51,910 nt of DNA from Prosthecobacter sp. (GCF_014879935.1 NZ_JACSRD010000208.1:1-51910); one strand, 5' to 3'. Counted from the stretch's first letter, positions 35,367-44,844 are shown. Translations and numbers: made by a program. The notes: a model not told the origin generated them from the sequence alone.

Positions 35367-36037
35367 GTGTTTTGCACCAGGTTGCCGTTCACAGCCGGAT
35401 TCCACTGCTGGCCGAGGTGCGGGACCACGCATCCGGCACGGACAAAGATCGAGGTGGTCCACGCGTAGTCGTTGACGGGCCCGAAGCCATGGAAATCGAT
35501 TTCAAACAAGCCGCGCTTCCGCAAATCAGCGCAGATCTGGGGATACCAGTCCGAATTGTCCAGGATCAGCAGGCCACCTTCCGCCAGATGGGGCAAGGCT
35601 GCCGCGGCGCATGCTTCACGCTGTTTGCCATCCACCACAATGACCTGAAACATTTGGCCTTCCTCCAAAGCGCGGGACACGTATTCGCTTCCCGTGACGG
35701 GGCCGATGACCTTCAAATTGGCCGGAGCACGATGTTTCAACCACTCCGTCCACTCACTTTCACTCTCCACGGTCGTCACCTGCAGGGCACGCCGGGCCCA
35801 CCACAAGGAACTGCTGCCGGAGCCATATTCGAGAACCGAAGCCTTTGAAAAATCCAACTGGGAGAGGTAGTCCAAGGCGGGATAGGTGATCCATGGGGTC
35901 GGCTCGCCGTCTGCCCGCACCGATTGACCTGAGGACTGGCTCCGCCACAGGCCCTTTTTGACAAACAACGTGTGCGCAACCACCGCGGCCTTTGCCAGGG
36001 TGGGAGAAATGCGGCGGAGAATGCCAAGAAAGGACAT
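35363..36037 (-). CDS. SAM-dependent methyltransferase-like protein
   Basis: A 224-residue protein. SVLEYGSGSSSLWWARRALQVTTVESESEWTEWL supplies the SAM-binding loop and acidic residue; FQVIVVDGKQREACAAAALPHLAEGGLLILDNSDWYP is the later part of the fold. The N-terminus has a short hydrophobic segment (PTLAKAAVVAHTLFVKKGL). The ATG at 36037 begins MSFLGILRRI; the longer in-frame start at 36154 adds low-complexity sequence. It is coupled to the FkbM gene and divergent from the glycosyltransferase at 36286. The product is unknown. Confidence 0.72.
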   Translation of the reverse strand: MSFLGILRRISPTLAKAAVVAHTLFVKKGLWRSQSSGQSVRADGEPTPWITYPALDYLSQLDFSKASVLEYGSGSSSLWWARRALQVTTVESESEWTEWLKHRAPANLKVIGPVTGSEYVSRALEEGQMFQVIVVDGKQREACAAAALPHLAEGGLLILDNSDWYPQICADLRKRGLFEIDFHGFGPVNDYAWTTSIFVRAGCVVPHLGQQWNPAVNGNLVQNT

Positions 36038-36285
36038 GACGGCTGAATGCGATCGCTGGCTGAGGACCGGATGTATAGGTTGTTCTCCAGCTGAGTCGAG
36101 CATAACCCCGGAGGCACCGTCCCCAAAGGCGCAGATTCCGTCCTGTCTGGCCACCGTCGGCGCATGCCCGCCCCAACGACTGCCTAGGCGTCGTTTCCAT
36201 CACATCCACACTGCCCCTTTACAAATGGCTTGGATGGTGTTTTTCCAAAGCGTGGCTTCCAGGGTGAAGCCCAGGCCAGCAGCAC

Positions 36286-37455
36286 ATGCCCACCCCCACC
36301 CAGTCTCCAACTCACGCAGAAGGCGCGTCCAAACGTGACTTCATCGTTTTCGGCCCTGACTGGGATCGTCATCCGTCCACCATCCAGCACCTGGCCCGCT
36401 GCTTGCTGGACGCCACCCAGGTCATCTGGGTCGAGACGGTCGGCTTGCGTTCTCCGGCGTTCACTTGGCGTGATCTCAAACGCTCAGGCCAGAAACTTGC
36501 CGACTTTGCTACGACCCGTCGGGAACTCAGCCGGCCAGATCACCCGAATCTTCACATTCTCTCCCCCGTCACCCTGCCCTTCACTCAGTTCAGGCTGGTC
36601 CGCGAATTCAACCTGCGAAGCGTGCAAAGGAGGCTGCGCTGGCTCAATCTGGCTGCAAAGCTCAACAACCCTGTATTGGTGCTCTCGTGTCCCCATCAGG
36701 TGGATTACATCGGGCACCTCCGGGAGAGCCGCAGTGTCTATTTCGGCATGGATGACTACTCACTGTGGCTGGGCATGAACTCGGCGCAGGTGCTCAAAAT
36801 GGAGGAGGAGATGCTGCGGCGGGTCGATGGTGTGGTCACCGTTTCCGATCATCTCGCCCGACACCTCGACCGGCATGGCAAAAAGATCCGCGTCATCACT
36901 CAGGGCGTTGATCTCTCCCACTTCACGCTGCCCCCCGTCCGCCAGGCACGCACAGGCATTGAAATCGTCTATTTCGGAATGATCGACGACCGGCTCGATC
37001 AGCAGTTGCTGCTCCAGGTCTCCCGCGAATTTCCAGACGCAACTCTTCGGCTCATCGGTCCCCAGTCGCTGGAGCCACGGCTTCTAAAACAGTGCCGCAA
37101 CATTCGGATCGAACCAGGCGTGCCATACTCCCGCCTGCCGGAAGCCATTGCGACGGCGGACCTCTTCATTCTGCCCTTCGCCGTCAATCCTCTCACGGAA
37201 AGCTGCACCCCGCTCAAGTTGAAGGAATACCTTGCCACAGGCCGGCCCGTCGTCTCGACCATGAATCCGACAGTCATGCATTGGAGCGAGCACGTGAAAG
37301 TCGCCTCGAATCACGATGAATTCATCGGACACTTGCGCACTGCCCTGGCTGCGCCCCAGCCCGGGGCGGAGCTTGAACGGCTGCGCCAGCGGCTCGCTGG
37401 AGAGACTTGGGAGAGCAAGGCAGCCGAGTTCCTGTCATTCGTGAATGAACTCTGA
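36286..37455 (+). CDS. GT4/TuaH-like glycosyltransferase
   Basis: A 389-residue GT-B protein. KRDFIVFGPDWDRHPSTIQHLARCLL begins the N-terminal domain, VYFGMDDYSLWLGM with MEEEMLRRVDGVVTVSDHLA is typical of TuaH-like enzymes, and LPFAVNPLTESCTPLKLKEYLATGRPVVST is the C-terminal donor site with the Glu-Ser-Cys-Thr-Pro-Leu-Lys pattern. It stands alone on the plus strand, divergent from the methyltransferase pair and convergent with the esterase gene. It is probably the last gene of the polysaccharide region. Confidence 0.84.
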   Translation: MPTPTQSPTHAEGASKRDFIVFGPDWDRHPSTIQHLARCLLDATQVIWVETVGLRSPAFTWRDLKRSGQKLADFATTRRELSRPDHPNLHILSPVTLPFTQFRLVREFNLRSVQRRLRWLNLAAKLNNPVLVLSCPHQVDYIGHLRESRSVYFGMDDYSLWLGMNSAQVLKMEEEMLRRVDGVVTVSDHLARHLDRHGKKIRVITQGVDLSHFTLPPVRQARTGIEIVYFGMIDDRLDQQLLLQVSREFPDATLRLIGPQSLEPRLLKQCRNIRIEPGVPYSRLPEAIATADLFILPFAVNPLTESCTPLKLKEYLATGRPVVSTMNPTVMHWSEHVKVASNHDEFIGHLRTALAAPQPGAELERLRQRLAGETWESKAAEFLSFVNEL

Positions 37456-37521
37456 TCTTCCCAATCATCACGGTTGATAACCACTCCCGTCTCGCTCGCG
37501 GAAATCCTGGCTGATCAGCGC

Positions 37522-38814
37522 TCACCGCTTCCTCATCTCCCGCACATGCCTGAAGGCCGCCTCTTGCATGAACTTTGAGGCGCCGGGCGTGTTGGTGTGA
37601 CCGGCGAGGACATCCACATGGATCGATTTGGGTACGGTCAGAGCGTTGTAGGCCGCATAGACGCTCGTCGGCGGGCAGGTCGTGTCGATGAAACCCACGG
37701 TGACCGCCGCGCCTTCGCACGTCGCACGCGTGGCGAAGTTGACGTTGTCAAAGTAGCGGGAGACTTGCAACGCGGCGGCATCCGGCTTTCCGTCCGCGTC
37801 GTTCGGCACGATCTTCGGCCATCCAGCGATGCGATTGGCCTGGCTGCCGGTGTGATCGCAGCCCGCCGGCACGCCCGCACAGATGAAACTGACGCGCTCA
37901 TCGAGCCCCGCCGCCGCGAAGGCCTGAAAACCGCCCTGGCTGCTGCCATACACGATCAGCGTCTTCCCATCCCACTCCGGCTGCGCGGTCAGGAAGTCGA
38001 TGCCGCGGATCAACCGCAGGAACATGCCTTTGAAATAGCACTTCTCGCGATCCTTGTTCCCTTCGTTCCGATAGTCTTTCAATTCACCCGCAGCCAGCGC
38101 ATCGTAAAACTCCTTCGGCTTCCCGTTCGGAATGCCGTGCGCATTGATGTCGAGCGAGAGCATGCCGCCTTCATTCGCCGCCCAGGCCACGCTGCCCGGA
38201 TTCGAACTGCGCACACCAGCGCCATGCACGTGCAGGATGGCCGGCAGTGACTTCGGTTTCGCGTTCTTTGGGCGGCCAAAGTAGCCACTGACCGGCTTGC
38301 CGAGGCATTCCACCTGCAAATCGAAGGCCTCGACGTTCTTCACCGTCGTCGGCACGGGTGTGAGCGTGGGTTTCAGCGGCACTTGGGCCAGTTCAGCCTT
38401 TTGCGCGGCCCAGAAAGCCTCAAAATCGTCCGGCACGGGCATGCTCGGCTTCAGCAGCAGCGGATCGTAACCAGCAGAGGCCATCGCGGTCGCTTTACCA
38501 CTGCTCACACGCATCAGCAGAAAGCCCGCCTCATCAAGCTTGCCGATGACGGTGGCCTTCCCGTCCTTGACCGTGATCGTCTGCGGCGGCTGCGATTGCA
38601 CGCCGTCCTTGGACAAAACGCACGTCACCTTGCCCTCCGGCAGTGGTTTGCCATCCTGCGCGGCCTCGATGGTGAAAGTCGCTGTCTCCCCCACTTTGTA
38701 GAGCGCGTCAGCATGGTCGGCGGTCGCCTTGAGCGTGAGCACCGGCGGGGCGGTCTGTGCCTGCAAACTGAACGTGATGCCGAGAAGTCCGAGAAAAAGA
38801 GATCGGTGAATCAT
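37522..38814 (-). CDS. Secreted acetyl xylan esterase/cephalosporin-C deacetylase-like hydrolase
   Basis: A 430-residue protein with signal peptide (MIHRSLFLGLLGITFSLQAQ, probable cleavage after AQ/T). Residues about 25-120 look like a beta-rich N-terminal domain, and residues about 130-430 form an alpha/beta hydrolase of the AXE1 family. The nucleophile Ser is in YGSSQGGFQ near 291, the acid is in GFIDTTCPP near 376, and the His is in LAGHTNTPG near 404. It is expected to remove acetyl or other small acyl groups from extracellular polysaccharides, periplasmic or secreted. In-frame starts further upstream would run into the divergent gene, so 38814 is chosen. It is divergent from the DUF2233 gene. 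Confidence 0.88.
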   Translation of the reverse strand: MIHRSLFLGLLGITFSLQAQTAPPVLTLKATADHADALYKVGETATFTIEAAQDGKPLPEGKVTCVLSKDGVQSQPPQTITVKDGKATVIGKLDEAGFLLMRVSSGKATAMASAGYDPLLLKPSMPVPDDFEAFWAAQKAELAQVPLKPTLTPVPTTVKNVEAFDLQVECLGKPVSGYFGRPKNAKPKSLPAILHVHGAGVRSSNPGSVAWAANEGGMLSLDINAHGIPNGKPKEFYDALAAGELKDYRNEGNKDREKCYFKGMFLRLIRGIDFLTAQPEWDGKTLIVYGSSQGGFQAFAAAGLDERVSFICAGVPAGCDHTGSQANRIAGWPKIVPNDADGKPDAAALQVSRYFDNVNFATRATCEGAAVTVGFIDTTCPPTSVYAAYNALTVPKSIHVDVLAGHTNTPGASKFMQEAAFRHVREMRKR

Positions 38815-38916
38815 GCGACGATGCTGCGCCAGAGCGTCCGGTGAATCAATCTTCAACTGCGCGAATGACATCCCGCTTGATCGTCCGGCGCAGTGCTTCC
38901 ATTCTGCCACGCCCTC

Positions 38917-39927
38917 ATGTCTGAAAAGAAACGCGGATGCCTTCGGAAGCTCCTGCTGCCCGCCTTCATCGGTGTGCTGCTCGTCTGGCTCGTCGTGGAG
39001 CATTTCTTCAACGTGAACAGCAACCTCGTGGCCGTGGCCGTCCGCGAATCCCGGCAACCGCTCCAGATTCTCTCCAAACGGGGGGAATGGAAGCCCGCCA
39101 CCGGCCTGACACCGGGTGATTTCGCCGCGGCGCTCATCGAACGGCATGAGGAGCCCGGCATGCGCTGGTCCACGCTGAAAGTGCGCCGTCCCGGCGGCTT
39201 CCTGGCGAACGCAGCGCAGCGTGTGTTCGGTGCGGAGTTGCATGTCGTCACGCTCTCACCGGAGCGTTTCGACTTCATGACCACCTTCCAGCCGAAGTTC
39301 ACGCTCACAACGGCTCGCGAACGCATGGACGACGGCAATCTGTGGTTCTCCATCACCGCCAATTTCCGCGATCCAAAGGGACGCCCGATGGGTTGGGTCT
39401 ATCACGAAGGCAAGCAGGTGAATCCGCCTTTCGGCGACTGGAGCGGCTGCTTTTTCGTGAAGGATGGCCGTCCGTGGTTCGGCCCGAAATCTCTCCTGAA
39501 CGACGTGCCCGGCCTGATTCAGGAGGGATCGCAGGTCTATCCCTCAGTGATGAAGAACCACACCATCTTTTCCTATGTGGAGATGAAGCCCGACGAATAC
39601 TTCGACGGCACGAGAGTCAGCTATCGTGCCCTCGGCGGCATGCGGCAGGATGGGACCATCGTTTTCGTGCTCTCCGGCGACGGCGGCGTGATGAACGTGG
39701 GCGAAGTCACTGAAATCGCCCGCAAGCTCGACGTCCAGCACGCCACATTGCTCGACGGCGGCCGCGCCTTGCAATACTCCATCCGCACAGACGACGGTCC
39801 CTGGCACTTCCATGCCGCCAATACGGAACTGCCCATTCAATACAAGCTGCTCGAGCGACAGCGCTCGCCGATCTACATCGGTGTCCGCCGCAAAGCCCCG
39901 CTGATCGTCAGCGGCACCGGCAAGTAG
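38917..39927 (+). CDS. Phosphodiester glycosidase family protein (DUF2233/NAGPA domain)
   Basis: A 336-residue protein with an N-terminal membrane anchor or signal (KLLLPAFIGVLLVWLVVEHFF, residues about 10-30) and a C-terminal domain of about 220 residues. It contains ITANFRDPKGRPMGWVYHEG, GGMRQDGTIVFVLSGDGGVMNVGEVTEIA and HATLLDGGRALQYSI, where LDGG is the hallmark of the NAGPA family. Members cleave GlcNAc-type phosphodiester bonds or bind surface glycans. It would act outside the inner membrane. Its role in the polysaccharide system is suggested by proximity only. Confidence 0.85.
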   Translation: MSEKKRGCLRKLLLPAFIGVLLVWLVVEHFFNVNSNLVAVAVRESRQPLQILSKRGEWKPATGLTPGDFAAALIERHEEPGMRWSTLKVRRPGGFLANAAQRVFGAELHVVTLSPERFDFMTTFQPKFTLTTARERMDDGNLWFSITANFRDPKGRPMGWVYHEGKQVNPPFGDWSGCFFVKDGRPWFGPKSLLNDVPGLIQEGSQVYPSVMKNHTIFSYVEMKPDEYFDGTRVSYRALGGMRQDGTIVFVLSGDGGVMNVGEVTEIARKLDVQHATLLDGGRALQYSIRTDDGPWHFHAANTELPIQYKLLERQRSPIYIGVRRKAPLIVSGTGK

Positions 39928-39928
39928 C

Positions 39929-39946
39929 GGGGCCATTCCAGGCCCC
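39929..39946. terminator. GC-rich hairpin between convergent genes
   Basis: ggggcc-attcca-ggcccc is a perfect 6-base-pair, GC-rich stem with a 6-base loop. It sits in the 23-base gap between the convergent DUF2233 and FtsK-like genes, a position typical of bidirectional terminators. No clear T tract follows on either strand, so it is a weak intrinsic terminator at best. Confidence 0.4.
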
Positions 39947-39950
39947 TCGA

Positions 39951-42900
39951 TCAGCTCAAGACGCTCGTGGCTTCCGCCACCCAATCCGCCCCCGGCAGCG
40001 CAAACGGCCGGAAGGTTTCCATGCGTGACTCGTGCTCGGAGTAGAACAAAGCGCGATTGAGGCCCAGCGAGCCGGCTTTGGGTGAGTCGATCAGGCTGGC
40101 GCTGTCGTTCGCGCTCATCTGGAAGAGCACGCGCATGCCGAGTTCACTGAGCGCTTTGCGGCTGAGGCAGCGCTGGATGTTGTTCAGCGTGTCGAGGCTG
40201 GTGATGAGATGGATGCCGAGCGGCGGGCCTTCGTTGATGATTTCGTTGAGCTGGTTGCCGGGTTTGGGCGAGTCGTCACCGCCGAAGGAGAAATCCTCCT
40301 CGTAGCGCAGCTTGCGGAACTTTTGCAGGCCATGCACGAGCAGGAAGATGGGCGGATCGCCCGCGCTGCCTTCGTCGCTGCGGCGTTTCATCTCGGCGTG
40401 GATCTCGGCGATGAAATCGGGCGCCTCGTGGCCCTGCGTGACCTTCGCACGCCCTTTGGCGGCAGCGGCTTCGAGGAATGCGACCTCTGGCGTCTCGGCC
40501 AGCGCACCGTGGACGAGGTAAAACGTCGGCGCTTTGTCGCGAGGATGTTGTGCGGCGAGTCCGATGATGGCCAGGCCCATGATGGCGGCGATGGCTTCGT
40601 CGTTCTGGCCGACGAGCAGCAGATGACGGCCGCTTTGGCGCGGGAACATGGCATCCGTGGGGCCTTTGATCGCGTTGGGCAGGCCCAGCCACACACGCGG
40701 ATCGGTGGGAGCCTTCGCAGGCGGATTTTCGAGCGCGGCGACCAAAAGCGGGTTGTCACGCACATCGGCCGGCATGTTGCCTTCGAACACGATGGGCCGT
40801 TTTTTGGCAAATCCACGTTCCTGGCCGAGTTTCGACACCTTGGCGAGGTTTTCATCGCGTTCCTCGTCGGTGAGCCAGACGACCTGGAAGGGCGAATTGC
40901 CCTCCAATGCGCCCGCGGCGTCATTGTAGATGCCTTCACCGGGCCGCGAGAGCAATCGCGCGGCGACATTGCCTTCGTCCATGATCAGCGCGGCGTCGGC
41001 TTCATTGCACTGCAAGGCAATGCGGATGACCATCTGGCCCAACGTCGTGCGGGCGAGCGTGTAGGCCCCGCCGAGCGTTTGCGAGCCGAGGAAGACGTGA
41101 ATGCCGAACGCACGGCCCTGACGCACGATGCGGTCGAGCAGCAACGCGGCACCTTGAGCCACCGAATCGTCCTCGACGAAGAATTCCTGGAACTCGTCGA
41201 TGATCAGCATGCTGCGCGGCATCGGCTCCGTGCCACCGGCGCGTTTGTAACCTGCCAGATCTTGTGCGCCGAGCTTGCGATACAACTCGCCGCGACGCTT
41301 CAGTTCCTCGTCGATGCGTTGCAGCACGCTCAATGCGAACTCGCGATCACTTTCAATAGCGATGACCTTGGCGTGCGGCAGTTTCGCATCGGCGTAGCAC
41401 TTGAACTCGACGCCTTTTTTGAAGTCGATGAGGTAAAACTCCACCTCGTCCGGGCTGCATGTGAGCGCGAGATTCGTGATGATGATGTGCAGCAAGGTCG
41501 ATTTGCCCGAACCGGTCTTCCCGGCGAGCAACGCGTGCTGCTTCGTTCCTTTGCCGATGGCGAGGTATTGCAGCTTCGTCGCGCCCGTGCGGCCGATGGC
41601 GATGCGCAGCTCGTTCGTGGTGGATTCCGACCACATTTCCTTCGGAGCCACGACGCTGAACGGCACCTGCACGCGATTCGAATCAATGCTGGCCTGTCCG
41701 ATCTGATGCGCCAGCTCAGCCGCGACGGCATCCGTCGGCGCAGACTCAAGCGTGAGCGTGTTCAGCCCGCCAAACGTGATGACGCCCTTCTCCCTGACGA
41801 CCCGGAGGCTGTTTTTGCGCAGATCCTCAGCAGCAAGGCCTTCCGGGAGATTGTGGCGGCGATCCCAGTGGATCAGCGTGAACACACCGCAACGCGCACC
41901 ACTGGTGACGATGCTCTTCAGCCGTGCCATGCCCGTCTCGCTGAAGCCGGCAGGCAGACCGGCGATGACCAGGAAGTGATACTTTTCCGCCACGCTGCCG
42001 GCATGCTCGTTGTACTCGGTGATCGTCGCATATTCATTGCGCAGATACATCTGGATCACCTTCTCGACGTGCTCGTTCAGCTCGGCGAGGCGCTCCTCGA
42101 TGTGATCACGCTGCGTCCAGATGCGCCGGTTGATGAGCAGCGGCTCGTAATCGGCCAGATGCATCAAACCGGCGAAGTTCTGGCCCAGACCGACGGCATC
42201 AATGATGGTGAAGTGGGCTTTCCCTGGCGGTGCGAGGCTGAGCAGGTGAAAAACGATGCCATTCATCACATCGGCCACCCATTTGCCACCGTCATCATCG
42301 GTTTCGATCAGCAGCGAGCCCTCGCCCGGAAACGCCAACGCAAGCGGCAGGGTGACGTGCTCATGCCCGGCGAGATTGAGCGGCGTGTCCTTTTCCAGCA
42401 AGGCGGCAGGGGCGCTCAAATCGAGGCTCAACTGCCCAAACCGGCAGGCGTTTGGAAATGCCTCTCTCGCCTCATAATGCGGCGACCATGGCTTTGACTT
42501 CGAGGCTTCGTCGCTGTTGATCTCATCCACGGCGGCGAGCAGTGGCGGCACCTTGGCCTCCCATTCGGCCGTGAGATCGCTCCAGCGTTTCTCCGCGGCC
42601 GCGTGCATCCCATTCAACGCTGTGGCGTGCTGATCGATGATCTGCTGGCGTTGCTGGGCCACGGGTCCGCCGTATTCGGCCAGGCTGGCGGCCTTCTGCG
42701 CTTCAAACCGCCGCAAGTTGCGGGCGAGCAGACGCTCGTTGCGCGCAAGGCACGCGGGAATTTGCGTGGCCAGGCGCTTGAGCATCGCCGCGCGGTATTT
42801 CTCCGCCACCTCGTCCGCCTTGCCCCAGTTGGCGGTGACCTGGGCGTCGGTGGCCTCAAACTCCGCATGGAGGCGTTTCACCTCGTTCTCTCGGGCCATG

Positions 42901-43598
42901 TTCAACTCCTCGACACAGGCCTCGTAATCCGCGACGGCCTGGCTGAGCAGCGCAAGATCGATGCTGGGCTTGGAGAACATCTTGAGCAGCCCGGAGGTCT
43001 TGCCGGACGCCAGTTGTTCCTCAAGAGTCTGGGCATGCGCCTCGATGGCTTCCACACAGGCCGGGATCTCCGAGAGCGTGAGCAGCCCCTCGACACGCGG
43101 TGTGCTCCGGCGGCTGAGACGCTCGCCGGAGGCCTTCACCACCGCCAGCAGCCTGTCTCTTGCGGCGGTTAGCCGCTCCAGCAACGAGGCCGCGATGGCG
43201 TCGGCCTGCTGCACGCCACGTTTGCGGGCGGAGTCCGCCTGCACGCGACGGATCTGCAGTTTGCCGAGCCAGCGCTCGCGCTCCTTCTGCGTCATCGCGG
43301 GCAGATCACGTTTGATGCGGTCCTCATAGCGTTTGAAGGCGGTGGTGCGGGCGGCATGGCGGGCGCGGATCGTCTCGCCATATTGATCCCACTGCCTCGC
43401 CGTGTCACCGAGGGTGGCGTTGTGCTGCGCGTCGAAGGCTTCAAGCTGTTGCAGGTGATTCTGCTCCGCGGTGTAGCGCCGGGCACGGGTTTCGCGCGCG
43501 ATCTGCTCGCTGCGCCGGGCGAAGTCGGCCACGGTGTCACGCAGCGAATGATGGAGGGAGAGAATGCGCGAGGCGCGGAGGTCAGTAGGACTGCTCAC
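39951..43598 (-). CDS. Large FtsK/SpoIIIE-type ATPase with N-terminal coiled coil
   Basis: A 1215-residue protein with no apparent membrane segment. Residues about 1-390 are charged, Ala/Arg/Glu-rich and predicted coiled coil. About 410-600 resemble an FtsK-type module with no Walker A (DDDGGKWVADVMNGIVFHLL). About 650-900 form the canonical module: Walker A GKTGSGKST near 690-698 and Walker B MLIIDEF near 794. About 960-1215 form a further module with a degenerate first motif (LLLVGQNDEAIAAIMGLA) and a degenerate LLVHGLQKF. Three tandem modules recall the EccC/EssC motors of type VII secretion, but those are membrane-anchored and have a different arrangement of active modules. The GTG at 43598 overlaps the upstream 66-residue gene by 17 bases. 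Confidence 0.85.
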   Translation of the reverse strand: MSSPTDLRASRILSLHHSLRDTVADFARRSEQIARETRARRYTAEQNHLQQLEAFDAQHNATLGDTARQWDQYGETIRARHAARTTAFKRYEDRIKRDLPAMTQKERERWLGKLQIRRVQADSARKRGVQQADAIAASLLERLTAARDRLLAVVKASGERLSRRSTPRVEGLLTLSEIPACVEAIEAHAQTLEEQLASGKTSGLLKMFSKPSIDLALLSQAVADYEACVEELNMARENEVKRLHAEFEATDAQVTANWGKADEVAEKYRAAMLKRLATQIPACLARNERLLARNLRRFEAQKAASLAEYGGPVAQQRQQIIDQHATALNGMHAAAEKRWSDLTAEWEAKVPPLLAAVDEINSDEASKSKPWSPHYEAREAFPNACRFGQLSLDLSAPAALLEKDTPLNLAGHEHVTLPLALAFPGEGSLLIETDDDGGKWVADVMNGIVFHLLSLAPPGKAHFTIIDAVGLGQNFAGLMHLADYEPLLINRRIWTQRDHIEERLAELNEHVEKVIQMYLRNEYATITEYNEHAGSVAEKYHFLVIAGLPAGFSETGMARLKSIVTSGARCGVFTLIHWDRRHNLPEGLAAEDLRKNSLRVVREKGVITFGGLNTLTLESAPTDAVAAELAHQIGQASIDSNRVQVPFSVVAPKEMWSESTTNELRIAIGRTGATKLQYLAIGKGTKQHALLAGKTGSGKSTLLHIIITNLALTCSPDEVEFYLIDFKKGVEFKCYADAKLPHAKVIAIESDREFALSVLQRIDEELKRRGELYRKLGAQDLAGYKRAGGTEPMPRSMLIIDEFQEFFVEDDSVAQGAALLLDRIVRQGRAFGIHVFLGSQTLGGAYTLARTTLGQMVIRIALQCNEADAALIMDEGNVAARLLSRPGEGIYNDAAGALEGNSPFQVVWLTDEERDENLAKVSKLGQERGFAKKRPIVFEGNMPADVRDNPLLVAALENPPAKAPTDPRVWLGLPNAIKGPTDAMFPRQSGRHLLLVGQNDEAIAAIMGLAIIGLAAQHPRDKAPTFYLVHGALAETPEVAFLEAAAAKGRAKVTQGHEAPDFIAEIHAEMKRRSDEGSAGDPPIFLLVHGLQKFRKLRYEEDFSFGGDDSPKPGNQLNEIINEGPPLGIHLITSLDTLNNIQRCLSRKALSELGMRVLFQMSANDSASLIDSPKAGSLGLNRALFYSEHESRMETFRPFALPGADWVAEATSVLS

Positions 43599-43782
43599 AA
43601 TCTTTGCGGATCTTTTTGAGGAGGACTTCGAGTTCGTTCATCACGGCACCAGTCTTGGTGACCATGCCGGGCAGCGGTTCCAGATAGCGCTTTTCAAACT
43701 CCAGCGTCTTGGCGTCACGCCAGTGGACCTTGGTGTTGTGCCAATGCTCGGAAAGCTCGCGGGCGTTTTGGATGAGATTCAT
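43582..43782 (-). CDS. Small helical protein paired with the FtsK-like ATPase (WXG100-like?)
   Basis: A 66-residue protein, mostly helical in appearance: a first helix with Trp at 14 and 21 (SEHWHNTKVHWRDAKTLEFEKRYLEPL), a turn around PLPGM, and a second helix (ELEVLLKKIRKDCE). No signal peptide or membrane segment is seen. Its stop overlaps the start of the FtsK/SpoIIIE-like ATPase by 17 bases, so the two are coupled. Small helical hairpin proteins next to FtsK-like ATPases recall WXG100 substrates of type VII secretion, but the Trp-x-Gly motif is not present. It may be a substrate, a cofactor or a regulator. Confidence 0.75.
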   Translation of the reverse strand: MNLIQNARELSEHWHNTKVHWRDAKTLEFEKRYLEPLPGMVTKTGAVMNELEVLLKKIRKDCEQSY

Positions 43783-43869
43783 GAGTCTGAAGAATAACGA
43801 ATGCGAACGGGACGGCTAACGAAGGTTGTCCGATCAGTGAGGCTGTGGCAAAAGAAAAACCTCCCGTTC

Positions 43870-44844
43870 ATGAAATACACTGTCTCCAGATTCCATCTGT
43901 GTCTCCTGGCGTGCCTGCTCCTGGCAGTGGTTGGCAATGCGAAAGCGCAGATGCTGCCGCAGGTGCAGAACCGCGCGGTGGATGCTATGCGGAACCAGAT
44001 CAGGCAGGCCGACCAGTCCGCTTCTGGTGTGAGCCCAGATGACAACCACGGTGGAAGAAACGCGCCAGCACCGAAAATGCAGGGGGATGACGAATTCGGC
44101 GAGCAGATCATCCTGGCACGAAAAGCGCATGTGGAACCTTGGACGCTGGGAGCGGACGTGCAGTTCTTTCACACCAACAACGTGGCACTGACACCGGACA
44201 ACACGCTATCCGACACCTACTGGCGCACGGGCTTTTACGCGCAGTATGCGAATCGCATCGTGGGTGACTGGTTCATGGATGCCTCCGTCTCCAGCCATTG
44301 GTTTCTACATGGGAAGTATGACTTCTTCGACTTTCATCTGCTGCGCACGGAGTTGGGAGTGACTCGACGGCTGCCATGGCTGAATGACACTTATGCAGGC
44401 CTTCACTATTACTGGTTTCACATCGCTGACACCGAGTTTCAGCGGTCGGTCTTCCAGAATCACATGGTCAATCTGAACCTGCAGAAGACTTGGAAAGTGT
44501 CGCGTGGACAGCAGTTCATCCTCGGGATGAGCGCTGATCTGAGCCTGGCTGCCCAGCCAACAGGTCCAGGGCGGCATGAATTCACGGCCTATGCCGGACA
44601 TACACTGAGACTGACAGAAAATTGGACTGTACAGACAGGGTTGCGAGGAGGTTACTTTTACTATCCTGAGGTGAAGCGTGCGGACTGGAATCTGGGCCTC
44701 ACCGCCGGCGTCTCCTACGCACTGACGGACTGGGCACGGCTCACCTTGTCCATCGCAGGGACGATGAATCGCTCCAACCAGCCAGCCTTTGACTACAACA
44801 ACTTCGCCACAGGTGCCGGAATGAGCTTCCATGTGTCGTTTTGA
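43870..44844 (+). CDS. Outer-membrane beta-barrel protein
   Basis: A 324-residue protein with an N-terminal signal peptide (hydrophobic core LCLLACLLLAVVG, probable cleavage NAKA/Q). A linker of about 60 residues follows, then alternating hydrophobic/polar strands rich in Tyr, Trp and Phe to the end. The final residue is Phe (SFHVSF), the usual outer-membrane insertion signal recognised by BamA. The first strands start near WTLGADVQFFHTNNVAL. It likely forms a channel or surface anchor. It heads the operon with the FecR-domain gene 18 bases downstream. The ATG at 43870 is preferred because it starts the signal peptide. Confidence 0.82.
   Translation: MKYTVSRFHLCLLACLLLAVVGNAKAQMLPQVQNRAVDAMRNQIRQADQSASGVSPDDNHGGRNAPAPKMQGDDEFGEQIILARKAHVEPWTLGADVQFFHTNNVALTPDNTLSDTYWRTGFYAQYANRIVGDWFMDASVSSHWFLHGKYDFFDFHLLRTELGVTRRLPWLNDTYAGLHYYWFHIADTEFQRSVFQNHMVNLNLQKTWKVSRGQQFILGMSADLSLAAQPTGPGRHEFTAYAGHTLRLTENWTVQTGLRGGYFYYPEVKRADWNLGLTAGVSYALTDWARLTLSIAGTMNRSNQPAFDYNNFATGAGMSFHVSF

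Noticed and set aside
40209..42497. A 762-residue open frame on the plus strand, antisense to the FtsK-like ATPase
   Set aside because: It lies wholly inside a well-supported gene with clear Walker motifs, has no recognisable domain and looks like reverse-frame translation typical of GC-rich coding DNA.
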